Under the pieces are notes generated by a model that did no database searches, was not told where the DNA came from, and saw only the letters and a list, made by a program, of their open reading frames with translations. Source: Paucibacter sp. PLA-PC-4 (lineage in GTDB: Bacteria > Pseudomonadota > Gammaproteobacteria > Burkholderiales > Burkholderiaceae_C). Taken from it: a DNA stretch of 64,000 nt. Position numbers and translations under genes: made by a program. The stretch spans positions 248,001-312,000 of the forward strand of contig NZ_JAPFGP010000002.1 of assembly GCF_026241155.1 (NCBI RefSeq), in the 5' to 3' direction. Each line of letters begins with the position of its first letter. The stretch's first letter is position 1. Below, in pieces: positions 1-8,208 of the stretch.

Positions 1-1
1 G

Positions 2-445
2 GGCACGCACGGCATCCAGGGCCTGGACCTCTTGGGCCGCAAGGTGGTGATGAATGGCGGCTCGGCGCTGCTGGTGCTGGCTGCGCGCATCAACCAAACG
101 ATTGAGCGTGCTCTGCAAGACCCGACTCTGGCCGAGCAGGCCAATGAGCTCGCGGCCGCGCTGGCCCGGCTGGGCCGCGCCACCAAGAATGCATGGGCCA
201 GCGGCGTGCCCGAGGAAGCGTTGGCCAATGCCACGCCCTATCTGCAGGCCTTCGGCCATGTGGTGCTGGCCTGGCTGTGGCTGGACCTGAGCCTGTGCGC
301 TGCCGGCCCCTCGGACTTTGCCCAGGGCAAGCGCGCCGCCGCGCGCTACTTCTACGCCTACGAGTTGCCCAAGATTGAAGCCTGGCTGGGCGTGGTAGGC
401 AACCGCGAGGCCCTGTGCCGCGAGATGCGGGACGGCTGGTTCTGA
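2..445 (+). CDS. acyl-CoA dehydrogenase, C-terminal part (5' truncated by window edge)
   Basis: The reading frame is open from the first full codon and ends at 443-445, so only the last 147 residues of the protein are here. The opening residues GTHGIQGLDLLGRKV are the end of the acyl-CoA dehydrogenase catalytic core as found in the long (about 600 residue) family members that carry an extra C-terminal helical domain. The remainder is helical and alanine-rich, as expected for that domain. Such enzymes are FAD-dependent and introduce the 2,3 double bond into acyl-CoA thioesters. An SDR gene follows within about 30 bases, then a thioesterase, so it looks like the upstream member of a lipid-catabolism operon. 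The exact chain-length specificity cannot be read from this fragment. Confidence 0.85.
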   Translation, partial: GTHGIQGLDLLGRKVVMNGGSALLVLAARINQTIERALQDPTLAEQANELAAALARLGRATKNAWASGVPEEALANATPYLQAFGHVVLAWLWLDLSLCAAGPSDFAQGKRAAARYFYAYELPKIEAWLGVVGNREALCREMRDGWF

Positions 446-476
446 TTCAAGCGATACCCTGGTGGAGACACAAGCA

Positions 477-1268
477 ATGACACAACGCATCCAAGAACTG
501 TTCGACCTGAGCGGTCAGGTGGCCCTGGTGACCGGTGGCTCGCGCGGCCTGGGCCTGCAGATCGCCGAGAGCCTAGGCGAGGCCGGGGCCAAGATCGTGC
601 TGAGCTCGCGCAAGGCGGCCGATCTGGAAGAGGCCGTGGCCCTGCTGCAGGACCGCGGCATTGACGCCCGCTGGATCGCCGCCGATGCGGCCGACGAGGC
701 CCAGGCGCGCGGCATCGTCACGCAGACCATGGAGCGCCTCGGCCAGATCGACATCCTGGTCAACAATGCCGGCGCCAGTTGGGGCGCACCTGCGGAGGAG
801 CATCCGGTCGAGGCCTGGGACAAGGTGATGAACCTGAACATCCGCAGCCTCTTCGTGATGAGCCAGGAGGCCGCCAAGCAGAGCATGATTGCGCGTCGGT
901 ACGGCCGCATCATTAATATCGCCTCGATTGCCGGCCTGTCGGGAAACTCTTCGGTAATGAAGACCATCGCGTACAACACCAGCAAGGGCGCGGCGGTCAA
1001 TTTCACCCGTGCGCTGGCCGGCGAGTGGGGCCCTTACGGCATCACCGTCAATGCGATCGCGCCGGGCTTCTTCCCGAGCAAAATGACCAAGGGCCTGCTG
1101 GCCAGCATCGGCGAGGAGACGCTGGCCGCGCACGCCCCCTTGCGCCGCATCGGCGATGATGAAGACCTCAAGGGCGCCGCGCTCTTGTTCGCCTCGCGCG
1201 CCGGCAAGCACATCACCGGCCAGATCCTGGCAGTTGATGGCGGCGTCTCGGCCATTCACGGAACCTGA
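477..1268 (+). CDS. SDR family oxidoreductase
   Basis: A 263-residue short-chain dehydrogenase/reductase. The N-terminal Rossmann motif GGSRGLG binds NAD(P), NNAG follows the fourth strand, and the catalytic YNTSK sits with its upstream serine in the usual place; the C-terminal DGG motif is typical of classical SDRs. I chose ATG at 477 rather than GTG at 462 because GGTGGAG at 461-467 is a good ribosome binding site for the later start. The gene lies between the acyl-CoA dehydrogenase and a thioesterase on the same strand, which suggests a 3-hydroxyacyl-CoA or similar lipid intermediate as substrate, but this is inference. Stop is 6 bases before the next start. Confidence 0.9.
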   Translation: MTQRIQELFDLSGQVALVTGGSRGLGLQIAESLGEAGAKIVLSSRKAADLEEAVALLQDRGIDARWIAADAADEAQARGIVTQTMERLGQIDILVNNAGASWGAPAEEHPVEAWDKVMNLNIRSLFVMSQEAAKQSMIARRYGRIINIASIAGLSGNSSVMKTIAYNTSKGAAVNFTRALAGEWGPYGITVNAIAPGFFPSKMTKGLLASIGEETLAAHAPLRRIGDDEDLKGAALLFASRAGKHITGQILAVDGGVSAIHGT

Positions 1269-1274
1269 TCGACG

Positions 1275-1739
1275 ATGAGTAACAAGTCCCCGCCGCCGCT
1301 GAATTTTCCCGTTCACATTCCCTTTGTCGAGCAACTCGGGCTGGAACTGCACAGCATGGGAGAGGGCGAGGCCGAGCTGCGGGTTGATTTGAAGGAAGCC
1401 CATCTGAACTCCTGGGAGGTGGCCCATGGCGGCGTCATCATGACCCTGCTGGATGTGGCCATGGCCCATGCGGCGCGCAGCATTCATCGTGACCAGCCTG
1501 GCTTCGGCCCGGGCGTCGTCACCATTGAGATGAAGACTTCCTTCATGCGCCCTGGCGAGGGCGAGCTGCGGGCCCTCGGAAAACTGCTGCACCGCTCGAC
1601 CACAATGGCCTTCTGCGAAGGCTCGGTGCTGGGCGAGGACGGTAAGCTCTGCGCCCATGCCACCGGCACCTTCAAGTACCTGAAGGCGCTGCCAGGGCGC
1701 GGGCGCAGCCTGAAGACCCTGCAGCGCAGCGAGGGCTGA
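1275..1739 (+). CDS. PaaI family thioesterase (hotdog fold)
   Basis: A 154-residue protein with the hotdog-fold signature AHGGVIMTLLDVAMAHAA, in which the HGG segment and the following long helix with its acidic residue define the PaaI/YdiI thioesterase group. It would hydrolyse acyl-CoA thioesters in the cytoplasm. It starts 6 bases after the SDR stop and is almost certainly cotranscribed with it and with the upstream acyl-CoA dehydrogenase. The substrate is not determinable; the neighbours favour a medium- or branched-chain acyl-CoA. Confidence 0.88.
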   Translation: MSNKSPPPLNFPVHIPFVEQLGLELHSMGEGEAELRVDLKEAHLNSWEVAHGGVIMTLLDVAMAHAARSIHRDQPGFGPGVVTIEMKTSFMRPGEGELRALGKLLHRSTTMAFCEGSVLGEDGKLCAHATGTFKYLKALPGRGRSLKTLQRSEG

Positions 1740-1776
1740 TCGGCCTTGCGATGCACGGCACGAGGCTCGTCGAATC

Positions 1777-1788
1777 GAACGACCGTTC
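1777..1788. promoter_or_regulatory. candidate TetR-type operator (GAACG-AC-CGTTC)
   Basis: A perfect 5-bp inverted repeat with a 2-base centre lies in the 125-base gap upstream of the MDR oxidoreductase, followed by a T run. Short GAACG/CGTTC dyads are typical of TetR-family regulators of fatty-acid degradation in betaproteobacteria, which agrees with the genes on both sides. The regulator gene is not in this window, so this stays a candidate. Confidence 0.35.
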
Positions 1789-1864
1789 TTTTTTGTCACC
1801 CATGAGACGCCCGAGGTCTGAGCGTCCGTGATTCAATCGGCGCTCTTGCATTCGAGGAGCCGCC

Positions 1865-2881
1865 ATGATCATCAACCGCCAAATCCAACTCGCGTCGCGC
1901 CCGCAGGGCGAGCCGACGACCGACAACTTCAAACTGATTGAGGCGGCGCTGCCGGCTCTTGATCAGGGCCAAGTGCTGGTGCGTAACCACTACCTGAGCC
2001 TCGACCCGTATATGCGCGGCCGCATGAACGACGGCAAGAGCTATGCGCAGCCGCAACCGCTCAATGAGGTGATGATTGGCGGCACGGTCGGCGAAGTGGT
2101 CGAGTCGAAGAACGCCGCCTTCAAGCCCGGCGACAAGGTGGTCGGCATGGGCGGCTGGCAGGAGTATCAACTGGTTGATGCCAGCCAGCGCGGCGTGCTG
2201 CAGAAGGTGGACACCAGCCACATCCCGCTGTCGGCCTACCTGGGTGCGGTGGGCATGCCCGGCGTGACCGGCTGGTACGGCCTGGTCAAGATCATCAACC
2301 CCAAGGCCGGCGAGACCGTGGTGGTCAGCGCCGCCAGCGGTGCGGTCGGTGGCGCGGTGGGCCAACTGGCCAAGGTGCGCGGCGCGCGTGCCGTGGGTAT
2401 TGCCGGAGGCCCGGACAAATGCCGCCAAGTGGTTGAGGAGCTGGGCTTTGACGAGTGCATCGATTACAAGCAGCACCGTGACGTCAAGAGCCTGTCGGCC
2501 GCGCTAAAGGCGGCCTGTCCGAATGGCATCGACGGCTATTTCGAGAACGTCGGGGGCATGATTTTGGACGCGGTGATGCTGCGCGCCAATGCTTTCAGCC
2601 GCATCGCAATGTGCGGGATGATCTCGGGCTATAACGGCGAGCCCATCCCGATGAGCGCGCCTCAGCTGATCCTGGTCAACCGGATGAAGATCGAGGGCTT
2701 CATCGTCAGCGAACATATGGAGCTCTGGCCTGAGGCGCTGAAAGAGCTGGGCGGCCTGGTCGCTACCGGCAAGCTGAAGTACCGCGAGTCGGTGGCCCAG
2801 GGCCTGGATGCCGCGCCCGAGGCCTTTCTGGGCCTGCTCAAGGGCAAGAACTTCGGCAAGCAGCTGGTCAAGCTGATTTGA
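1865..2881 (+). CDS. NADP-dependent oxidoreductase, zinc-independent MDR family
   Basis: A 338-residue medium-chain dehydrogenase/reductase of the zinc-free leukotriene B4 dehydrogenase/CurA group: LDPYMRGRM near residue 45, a nucleotide-binding stretch around residues 150-175 with the AASGAVGGAVGQ motif, and GGPDKC a little later, which binds the adenosine phosphate of NADPH. These enzymes reduce alpha,beta-unsaturated ketones or aldehydes. The start is supported by GAGGAG eight bases upstream. The stop overlaps the start of the next gene by one base (TGATG), so translation is probably coupled. Preceded by its own promoter region with a possible TetR-type dyad. Confidence 0.9.
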   Translation: MIINRQIQLASRPQGEPTTDNFKLIEAALPALDQGQVLVRNHYLSLDPYMRGRMNDGKSYAQPQPLNEVMIGGTVGEVVESKNAAFKPGDKVVGMGGWQEYQLVDASQRGVLQKVDTSHIPLSAYLGAVGMPGVTGWYGLVKIINPKAGETVVVSAASGAVGGAVGQLAKVRGARAVGIAGGPDKCRQVVEELGFDECIDYKQHRDVKSLSAALKAACPNGIDGYFENVGGMILDAVMLRANAFSRIAMCGMISGYNGEPIPMSAPQLILVNRMKIEGFIVSEHMELWPEALKELGGLVATGKLKYRESVAQGLDAAPEAFLGLLKGKNFGKQLVKLI

Positions 2882-3354
2882 TGGCGCTGGGCTGGCATTG
2901 CGAGCGCTTTGAGGCGCTCAACGCGGGCAAGCTGTATGAAGTGCTGGCGCTGCGATCCCTGGTCTTTGTGCTGGAGCAGCGCTGCATCTACCTGGACCCC
3001 GATGGGCTAGACCCGAAGTGCTGGCATCTGCAGGGGCGCGGCGAGCAGGACGAGCTTTGGGCCTACGCACGGCTGCTGCCGCCGCTGCTCAAAGGGCCGC
3101 AGCAGACGCTGCCGATGATCGGCCGTGTCGTCACCGCGAGCGGCGCACGCGGCGCCGGCCAGGGCCGGGCGTTGATGCGACAGGCGATTGCCGAATGCGC
3201 GCGGCTGTGGCCCGGACAGGGCATTGACATCGGCGCCCAGGCCCATCTGCAGGGTTTTTATGCCAGCCTCGGTTTCGTGCCGACGTCGGCGCCCTATGAC
3301 GAGGACGGCATCGCCCATATTGACATGAGACGAGCAGCAGGAGACCCGGCATGA
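2881..3354 (+). CDS. GNAT family N-acetyltransferase, ElaA-like
   Basis: A 157-residue acetyltransferase of the ElaA type. The N-terminal stretch LYEVLALRSLVFVLEQRC and the later IGRVVT and GAGQGRALM segments match the ElaA arrangement, the last being the acetyl-CoA pyrophosphate loop (Q/R-x-x-G-x-G/A). The substrate is unknown in this family. ATG at 2881 overlaps the preceding stop by one base, and its own stop overlaps the next start by four (ATGA), so it lies inside the operon rather than next to it. Confidence 0.85.
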   Translation: MALGWHCERFEALNAGKLYEVLALRSLVFVLEQRCIYLDPDGLDPKCWHLQGRGEQDELWAYARLLPPLLKGPQQTLPMIGRVVTASGARGAGQGRALMRQAIAECARLWPGQGIDIGAQAHLQGFYASLGFVPTSAPYDEDGIAHIDMRRAAGDPA

Positions 3355-4247
3355 GGACTTACCAGGGCCGCACGGCCGTGATCACCGGCGCTGGTTCGGG
3401 CTTCGGCCTGGAGGTGGCGCGTCTGGCCGCGGCGCGCGGCATGAATCTCGTGCTCTGCGATGTTCAGGCTGATGCGCTGGACAAGGCCGCGGCCGAGTTC
3501 GGCGCTCACCCGTTGCTGGCGCGGCGGGTCGATGTGTCCAAGGCCGCTGAGATGGAGGCGCTGGCCGCCGCCGTCAACGCCCGTTTCGGGGCGCCGCACT
3601 TTCTCTTCAACAATGCCGGCGTCGGTTCCGGCGGACTGGTCTGGGAGAACAGCCTGGCCGACTGGGACTGGGTGCTGGGCGTCAACCTGATGGGCGTGGT
3701 TCATGGCCTGCGCCTTTTCACGCCGATGATGCTGGAGGCTGCGGCCGCAGACCCGACTTACGAGGGGCATATCGTCAACACCGCCTCGATGGCCGGCATG
3801 CTCAACGCGCCGAACATGGGCGTCTACAACGTCTCCAAGCATGCGGTGGTGTCGTTGAGCGAGACCCTCTATCAAGATCTGGCCCTGGTGACCGAGCAGA
3901 TTCGCTGCTCGGTGCTGTGCCCCTTCTTCGTGCCCACCGGCATCTCGCAAAGCCACCGCAACCGGCCTGGCGAGCTGGCCTCATCCAGACCGACCAAGAG
4001 CCAGCTGATCGGCCAGGCAATGAGTGATAAGGCGGTTTCCTCCGGCAAAATCACGGCCGCCGAGGTCGCTGCCATGGTGTTCGCGGCGCTGGACGAGGAG
4101 CGGTTCTACGTCTTCAGCCACCCGCGTTCGCTGGCCGGCGTGCAGACCCGCATGGAGGATGTGATGCAGTTGCGCAACCCGACGGACCCTTTCAAGGACA
4201 AGCCCGAGCTGGGGCAGCAGCTGAAGGCGGCGCTGCGTCAGGCATGA
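3351..4247 (+). CDS. SDR family oxidoreductase
   Basis: A 298-residue SDR with GAGSGFG for cofactor binding at the N-terminus, NNAGVG after strand four, a TASMAG segment carrying the catalytic serine, and catalytic YNVSK. The C-terminal extension of about 40 residues beyond the classical fold is seen in many SDRs annotated as acting on lipids or aromatic compounds. Translationally coupled to the upstream acetyltransferase by ATGA overlap. It is the last intact gene of the run that begins at the window edge. Confidence 0.88.
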   Translation: MRTYQGRTAVITGAGSGFGLEVARLAAARGMNLVLCDVQADALDKAAAEFGAHPLLARRVDVSKAAEMEALAAAVNARFGAPHFLFNNAGVGSGGLVWENSLADWDWVLGVNLMGVVHGLRLFTPMMLEAAAADPTYEGHIVNTASMAGMLNAPNMGVYNVSKHAVVSLSETLYQDLALVTEQIRCSVLCPFFVPTGISQSHRNRPGELASSRPTKSQLIGQAMSDKAVSSGKITAAEVAAMVFAALDEERFYVFSHPRSLAGVQTRMEDVMQLRNPTDPFKDKPELGQQLKAALRQA

Positions 4248-4387
4248 CATTGGTGCCGGCGGCCCGGCGCTGAGCACCGGCGGCAGGGGCTCAGCGCTGC
4301 CGTCGGGGCCCACAGTCAGGCTCTGCATGTCCGCCCCGTTGCTCCCTTTTTCTCTCTGGTCGCTCGCCCCTTGCTGCCGGTGGTGAG

Positions 4388-4815
4388 TTGAGCCTGGGCG
4401 AGACGGTCGCCGTCACCTGGGGCTATGCGCAGGCCGAGTTCCTGCCCGATCGCTTTCCGGACAACCCGCTGCCGCTGGCGCAGGCCGATTCGGTGCGGCT
4501 GGAGCGGGTCTTGGACAACCAGCTGTCCAGCGCAATTGAGGACAACCGTCCCGGCAGCTGGGTCCATGTACGGGCCTGGGCCGAGCCGGCGCGCGGCCCG
4601 CTGATCCAGGCGGCCGACAACGGCCTGGGGCTCTGCGCCGAGCAACCGGCCGAGCTGTTCCAGCCCGTCAACCGCCTGGCCCCAGCGAGCAACAGGGCAC
4701 TGGCATCGGCCTGGTGATCTGCAAGCAGCTGATCGAGCGCGTGAGCGGCCAGCTCCGCGTCGAGAGCCAGGTCGGCCAGGGCAGCCGCTTCATCCTGGCG
4801 CTGCAGGCAAGCTGA
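4388..4815 (+). pseudogene. histidine kinase ATPase-domain relic (frameshifted)
   Basis: Two adjoining frames together spell the C-terminal HATPase domain of a sensor histidine kinase. The first (to about 4680) carries a degraded N box (LSSAIEDNRPGSW, where kinases have LSNAIKYNRPGG) and a G1-like DNGLGL. It then runs LFQPVNRL into nonsense, while the other frame picks up with GTGIGLVICKQLIE, the G2 box, and ends naturally at 4813-4815. A one-base indel near 4670-4690 explains the switch. The H box and all upstream sensory domains are missing, and no ribosome binding site precedes it. It is read as a dead fragment. Confidence 0.8.
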
Positions 4816-4856
4816 TCTGGCACACTCCCGACCCCGCCATCCGACCGTCCTTGCCC

Positions 4857-6134
4857 ATGCCCATTGCACCCAACACCTCCCGCCGCGCCGTCGTCATCGG
4901 TGGCGGTCCCGCCGGACTGATGGCGGCCGAGGCACTGGCGGCGGCCGGTGTCGCGGTCGATGTCCATGACGCGATGCCCTCGGTGGGCCGCAAATTCCTG
5001 CTGGCCGGCAAGGGCGGGCTGAACCTGACCCACTCGGAAGATTTTGCGCCTTTTGTGGCGCGCTTCGGCGAACGCGCCGAGGTCATAACCCCTATTCTCA
5101 GGCGCCTGGACGGCCCGGCGCTGCGCGAGTGGGCGCAGCGCCTGGGCGTCGAGACCTTCGTCGGCAGCTCTGGCCGGGTCTTCCCGGTCGACATGAAGGC
5201 CGCGCCGCTGCTGCGTGCCTGGCTGGCGCGGCTGCGCTCTGCCGGCGTGCGCTTTCATCAGCGCTCGCGCTGGCAAGGTTGGGCCGACGAGGGCGCGCTG
5301 CGCTTCGCCGGCCCTGAGGGCGAGAGCCTGGTGCGCGCCGATGCCGTCGTCCTTGCGCTGGGCGGGGCATCCTGGCCGCAGTTGGGCTCGAACGGGGCCT
5401 GGGTCGAGCCGTTGAGAGCGCGCGGGCTCGAGATCGCGCCGCTGCGCCCGGCCAACTGCGGTTTCGATGTCGGCGCCACCGCCGCCCATCCGCACGGGCC
5501 GGGCTGGAGCGCTGTCTTCGTCGAGCGCTTTGCCGGCCTGCCGGTCAAGCCGGTGGCCCTGCATGTCGAGGGCACGGGCGGACGACGCTTCGAGCGCCAA
5601 GGCGAGTTCGTGATCACCGCGACCGGCATCGAGGGCTCCCTGGTCTATGCGGCCAGTGCCCTGCTGCGCGACGAAATCGCCGAGCGCGGCCAGGTCAATC
5701 TGCATCTGGATCTGCTGCCGGACCGTGATGCGGCCTTTGTCGCAGCCGAGGTCGCGCGCCCGCGGGGCCCGCGCTCGCTTTCCACCCATTTGAAGAGCCG
5801 GCTCGGCATCGAGGGACTGAAGGCCGGCTTGCTGCACGAGATGCTCAGCAAGGCCGAGTACGCCGATCCGGCCGTGCTGGCCGCGCGCATCAAGCGCTTG
5901 CCGCTGACCCTGGTCGCGGCCCGTCCGGTGGCAGAGGCCATCAGCACGGCCGGCGGCGTGCGCTTCGAGGCGCTGGATGAGGGTCTGATGCTTAAAAGCG
6001 TGCCGGGCCTGTTCTGCGCCGGCGAGATGCTCGACTGGGAGGCCCCCACTGGCGGCTATCTGCTGACCGCCAGCATGGCCAGCGGTCGCGTCGCCGGGGA
6101 GGGCGCGGTGGCCTGGCTGGCGCAACAGGGCTGA
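4857..6134 (+). CDS. TIGR03862-type NAD(P)/FAD-dependent flavoprotein (HI0933-like)
   Basis: A 425-residue flavoprotein of the HI0933/BaiN-like group. It opens with the dinucleotide-binding motif VIGGGPAGLMAAEALA, followed by GRKFLLAGKGGLNLT, a hallmark of the group, and closes with GLFCAGEMLDWEAPTGGYLL, the second FAD contact. The reaction of this subfamily is not established. I prefer ATG at 4857 over the in-frame TTG at 4851. It is transcribed toward the convergent S9 peptidase, with stops adjacent at 6134/6135. Confidence 0.9.
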   Translation: MPIAPNTSRRAVVIGGGPAGLMAAEALAAAGVAVDVHDAMPSVGRKFLLAGKGGLNLTHSEDFAPFVARFGERAEVITPILRRLDGPALREWAQRLGVETFVGSSGRVFPVDMKAAPLLRAWLARLRSAGVRFHQRSRWQGWADEGALRFAGPEGESLVRADAVVLALGGASWPQLGSNGAWVEPLRARGLEIAPLRPANCGFDVGATAAHPHGPGWSAVFVERFAGLPVKPVALHVEGTGGRRFERQGEFVITATGIEGSLVYAASALLRDEIAERGQVNLHLDLLPDRDAAFVAAEVARPRGPRSLSTHLKSRLGIEGLKAGLLHEMLSKAEYADPAVLAARIKRLPLTLVAARPVAEAISTAGGVRFEALDEGLMLKSVPGLFCAGEMLDWEAPTGGYLLTASMASGRVAGEGAVAWLAQQG

Positions 6135-8150
6135 TCAGGGCTTGCCCAAATGCTCGCCGAGGAAGCGCTCGACGCGGCGGGCGAAGTCCACTTGGGTCGA
6201 AACCTGACGCCAACTGTGGCCCTCGTTGGCGTAGGTGACCCATTCGGGAGGGCGGCCGGACTCGGTCAAGGCCTGGCGCAGACGCTCGCCATGGGCCAGT
6301 GGCACGCGCAGATCGGCCTCGCCGAAGGCCAGCAGCAGGGGGGCCTTGATTTGCTTGGCCTGGGCCAACGGTGAGACGGCGGTCAACATCGCCGCGTCTT
6401 TCTGCGCATCTCCGACCAGCTCCGGCAGCATGTGGCGGCGGCCCTGGTCGCTGATGTCATCGTCGACCCACCAGGAGCCCTTGAGGAAGAGAAATGGATC
6501 GGTGACTGCCACCCAGGCGATGCCGCAGCGGTAGAGCTCGGGGTGGCGCACCAAGCCCATCAGCGTCGAGTAGCCGCCGTAGCTGGCGCCGGCGATGCAG
6601 GCCCGGTCGGGGCTGGCTAGGCCTTGCTGGCGGGCCCACAGCAGCGCATCGGCCACATCGTCTTGCATGGTCTGTCCCCATTGCTTCCAGCCGGCGCGGT
6701 AATGAGCCTCGCCATAGCCGCTGCTGCCTCGGAACTCCGGCGCGATCACCAGATAGCCACGCGAGGCCAGGAACTGCTCCATCGCCTGCCAGCGCCAGTG
6801 CCCGCCGCGCAGCCAGGGGCCACCGTGCACCAGTACGACGGCCGGTGCCGGCTTGCCCGGTTGGACGCCGGCGGGCAGGGTCAGCCAGACCGGCAGGTCA
6901 CGGCCGTCGCGGGCCTTAATGCGCTCTAGCGCTACGCCGGCCATGCGCTGTGGGTCGATGTCGTCGAGCATGCGGCTGACCGGCTTCCAGCGCTGGCTTG
7001 CCGCCTCGTAGATCCAGAGCTGGCCCGGGTCGCGGTCGGCGAAGGAGCGAATCAGCACCACCATATCCTCGGCACCGCAGCGGCTGCAGCTGAGCCGGTT
7101 GATGCGGCCCGGCAGGCGTTCGTCGGCCAGGGCCTGCATACGCTTCATCGCTGGGTCGAACCAGACGGCCTGCTCGGCATCGGTCTCGACCCGCACGCCC
7201 AGGGCTCGCGAGCCGGCTCGGTCTAGCACCAGACTGCCCGCGAAATCGAAGCCCGGGGCGGAGACCAGGGCCGGGGTCTGCGGCTTGCCGGCATCGAAGT
7301 CGTAGCGCGTCAGCACCGCATAGCCTTCGCTACCGCTGTGGTGGGTGATGTAGAGCGTGCCGCTGTCGTCGACGACACTGGGGTGGAAGGGCTCGCGCAG
7401 CAGCTCGCTCTCGACAATCTGGCGCCATGAGTCCTGACCCGGGCCGCGCCAGTGCAGGCTGCTGCGGCCTTCGCTGCGCACGCCTGCCAGACGCGGCTGG
7501 CCCTTGCTGTCGAACAGCCAACGTGTGACGTTGCGAGGTACATCGCCCAGACCCATAGACCGCGTTCGCCCGCTTCGGACATTGAGCCAAATCGGCGTGA
7601 TGGACTGCAGGTCACGGGAGGAGAAATTCATCTCGCCGATGACGATCTCGTCGGGCTTGACCCCGTCCTGCTGCAGCGGCACATGCAGCAACACATGGTT
7701 CCATTCCAGCGCGGTGGCGCGAATGCTGGCGTCTCTGACGGTGGGCAGGCCACGGCGGCGCACCAGCATGCGGAAGTCGCTGCCGTCGGCGTTGACGGCG
7801 TAGAGCCCTGGGGCGTAGCGCCGGTCCTCGCCGCTGCCGGCCTCCAGGTCCCGCACGCTGAAGACCAGGCGCTCGTCACTCACCCAGTCGAAGCGAACGA
7901 TGTCGGCGTCGGAGAACTGCGCTGCGCGGCGCACCTTGGGTTCGCCCCCCAACTCGATCACCGCCAGACCTATTCGTGCTGCGCCGCGCGAGGTACTGAT
8001 GGCCAGCTGCTTGCCCGAGGGGGAGAGCTTGGCATCGAGCACCGCCGGGCGCTGGAAGAAGCGCTCCAGCGGCACCGGCGACTGGCCCCAGGCCAGTACC
8101 GGCCCTATCGAAAGTGCCGCAAAGGCCGCTCTCAGCCATAGACTCTTCAT
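6135..8150 (-). CDS. S9 family peptidase (prolyl oligopeptidase fold), exported
   Basis: A 671-residue serine peptidase. The first ~22 residues (MKSLWLRAAFAALSIG... ending near WGQS) form a signal peptide, so it acts in the periplasm or outside. The middle is a beta-propeller, and the C-terminal third is the alpha/beta hydrolase domain with LVHGGPW forming the oxyanion region, the nucleophile in GASYGGYSTLMG, acid in GEADLRVP and histidine in NEGHSW. This is the dipeptidyl-aminopeptidase/acylaminoacyl-peptidase branch. It stands alone, convergent with the flavoprotein gene and downstream of a separately started hydrolase. Confidence 0.92.
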   Translation of the reverse strand: MKSLWLRAAFAALSIGPVLAWGQSPVPLERFFQRPAVLDAKLSPSGKQLAISTSRGAARIGLAVIELGGEPKVRRAAQFSDADIVRFDWVSDERLVFSVRDLEAGSGEDRRYAPGLYAVNADGSDFRMLVRRRGLPTVRDASIRATALEWNHVLLHVPLQQDGVKPDEIVIGEMNFSSRDLQSITPIWLNVRSGRTRSMGLGDVPRNVTRWLFDSKGQPRLAGVRSEGRSSLHWRGPGQDSWRQIVESELLREPFHPSVVDDSGTLYITHHSGSEGYAVLTRYDFDAGKPQTPALVSAPGFDFAGSLVLDRAGSRALGVRVETDAEQAVWFDPAMKRMQALADERLPGRINRLSCSRCGAEDMVVLIRSFADRDPGQLWIYEAASQRWKPVSRMLDDIDPQRMAGVALERIKARDGRDLPVWLTLPAGVQPGKPAPAVVLVHGGPWLRGGHWRWQAMEQFLASRGYLVIAPEFRGSSGYGEAHYRAGWKQWGQTMQDDVADALLWARQQGLASPDRACIAGASYGGYSTLMGLVRHPELYRCGIAWVAVTDPFLFLKGSWWVDDDISDQGRRHMLPELVGDAQKDAAMLTAVSPLAQAKQIKAPLLLAFGEADLRVPLAHGERLRQALTESGRPPEWVTYANEGHSWRQVSTQVDFARRVERFLGEHLGKP

Positions 8151-8208
8151 CCGTCCATCCTCCCTGCCTGTGGCAGTCTTTTTGATGGGCGAAGAATAGC
8201 CTGAGCCT

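Noticed and set aside
4267-4297. 9-bp inverted repeat GCGCTGAGC/GCTCAGCGC after the SDR gene as a terminator
   Set aside because: The loop is 13 bases and no T run follows, so it is not a convincing rho-independent terminator.
4668-6125. 485-codon minus-strand open frame across the flavoprotein
   Set aside because: Composition typical of antisense noise, while the plus strand encodes a complete FAD enzyme.
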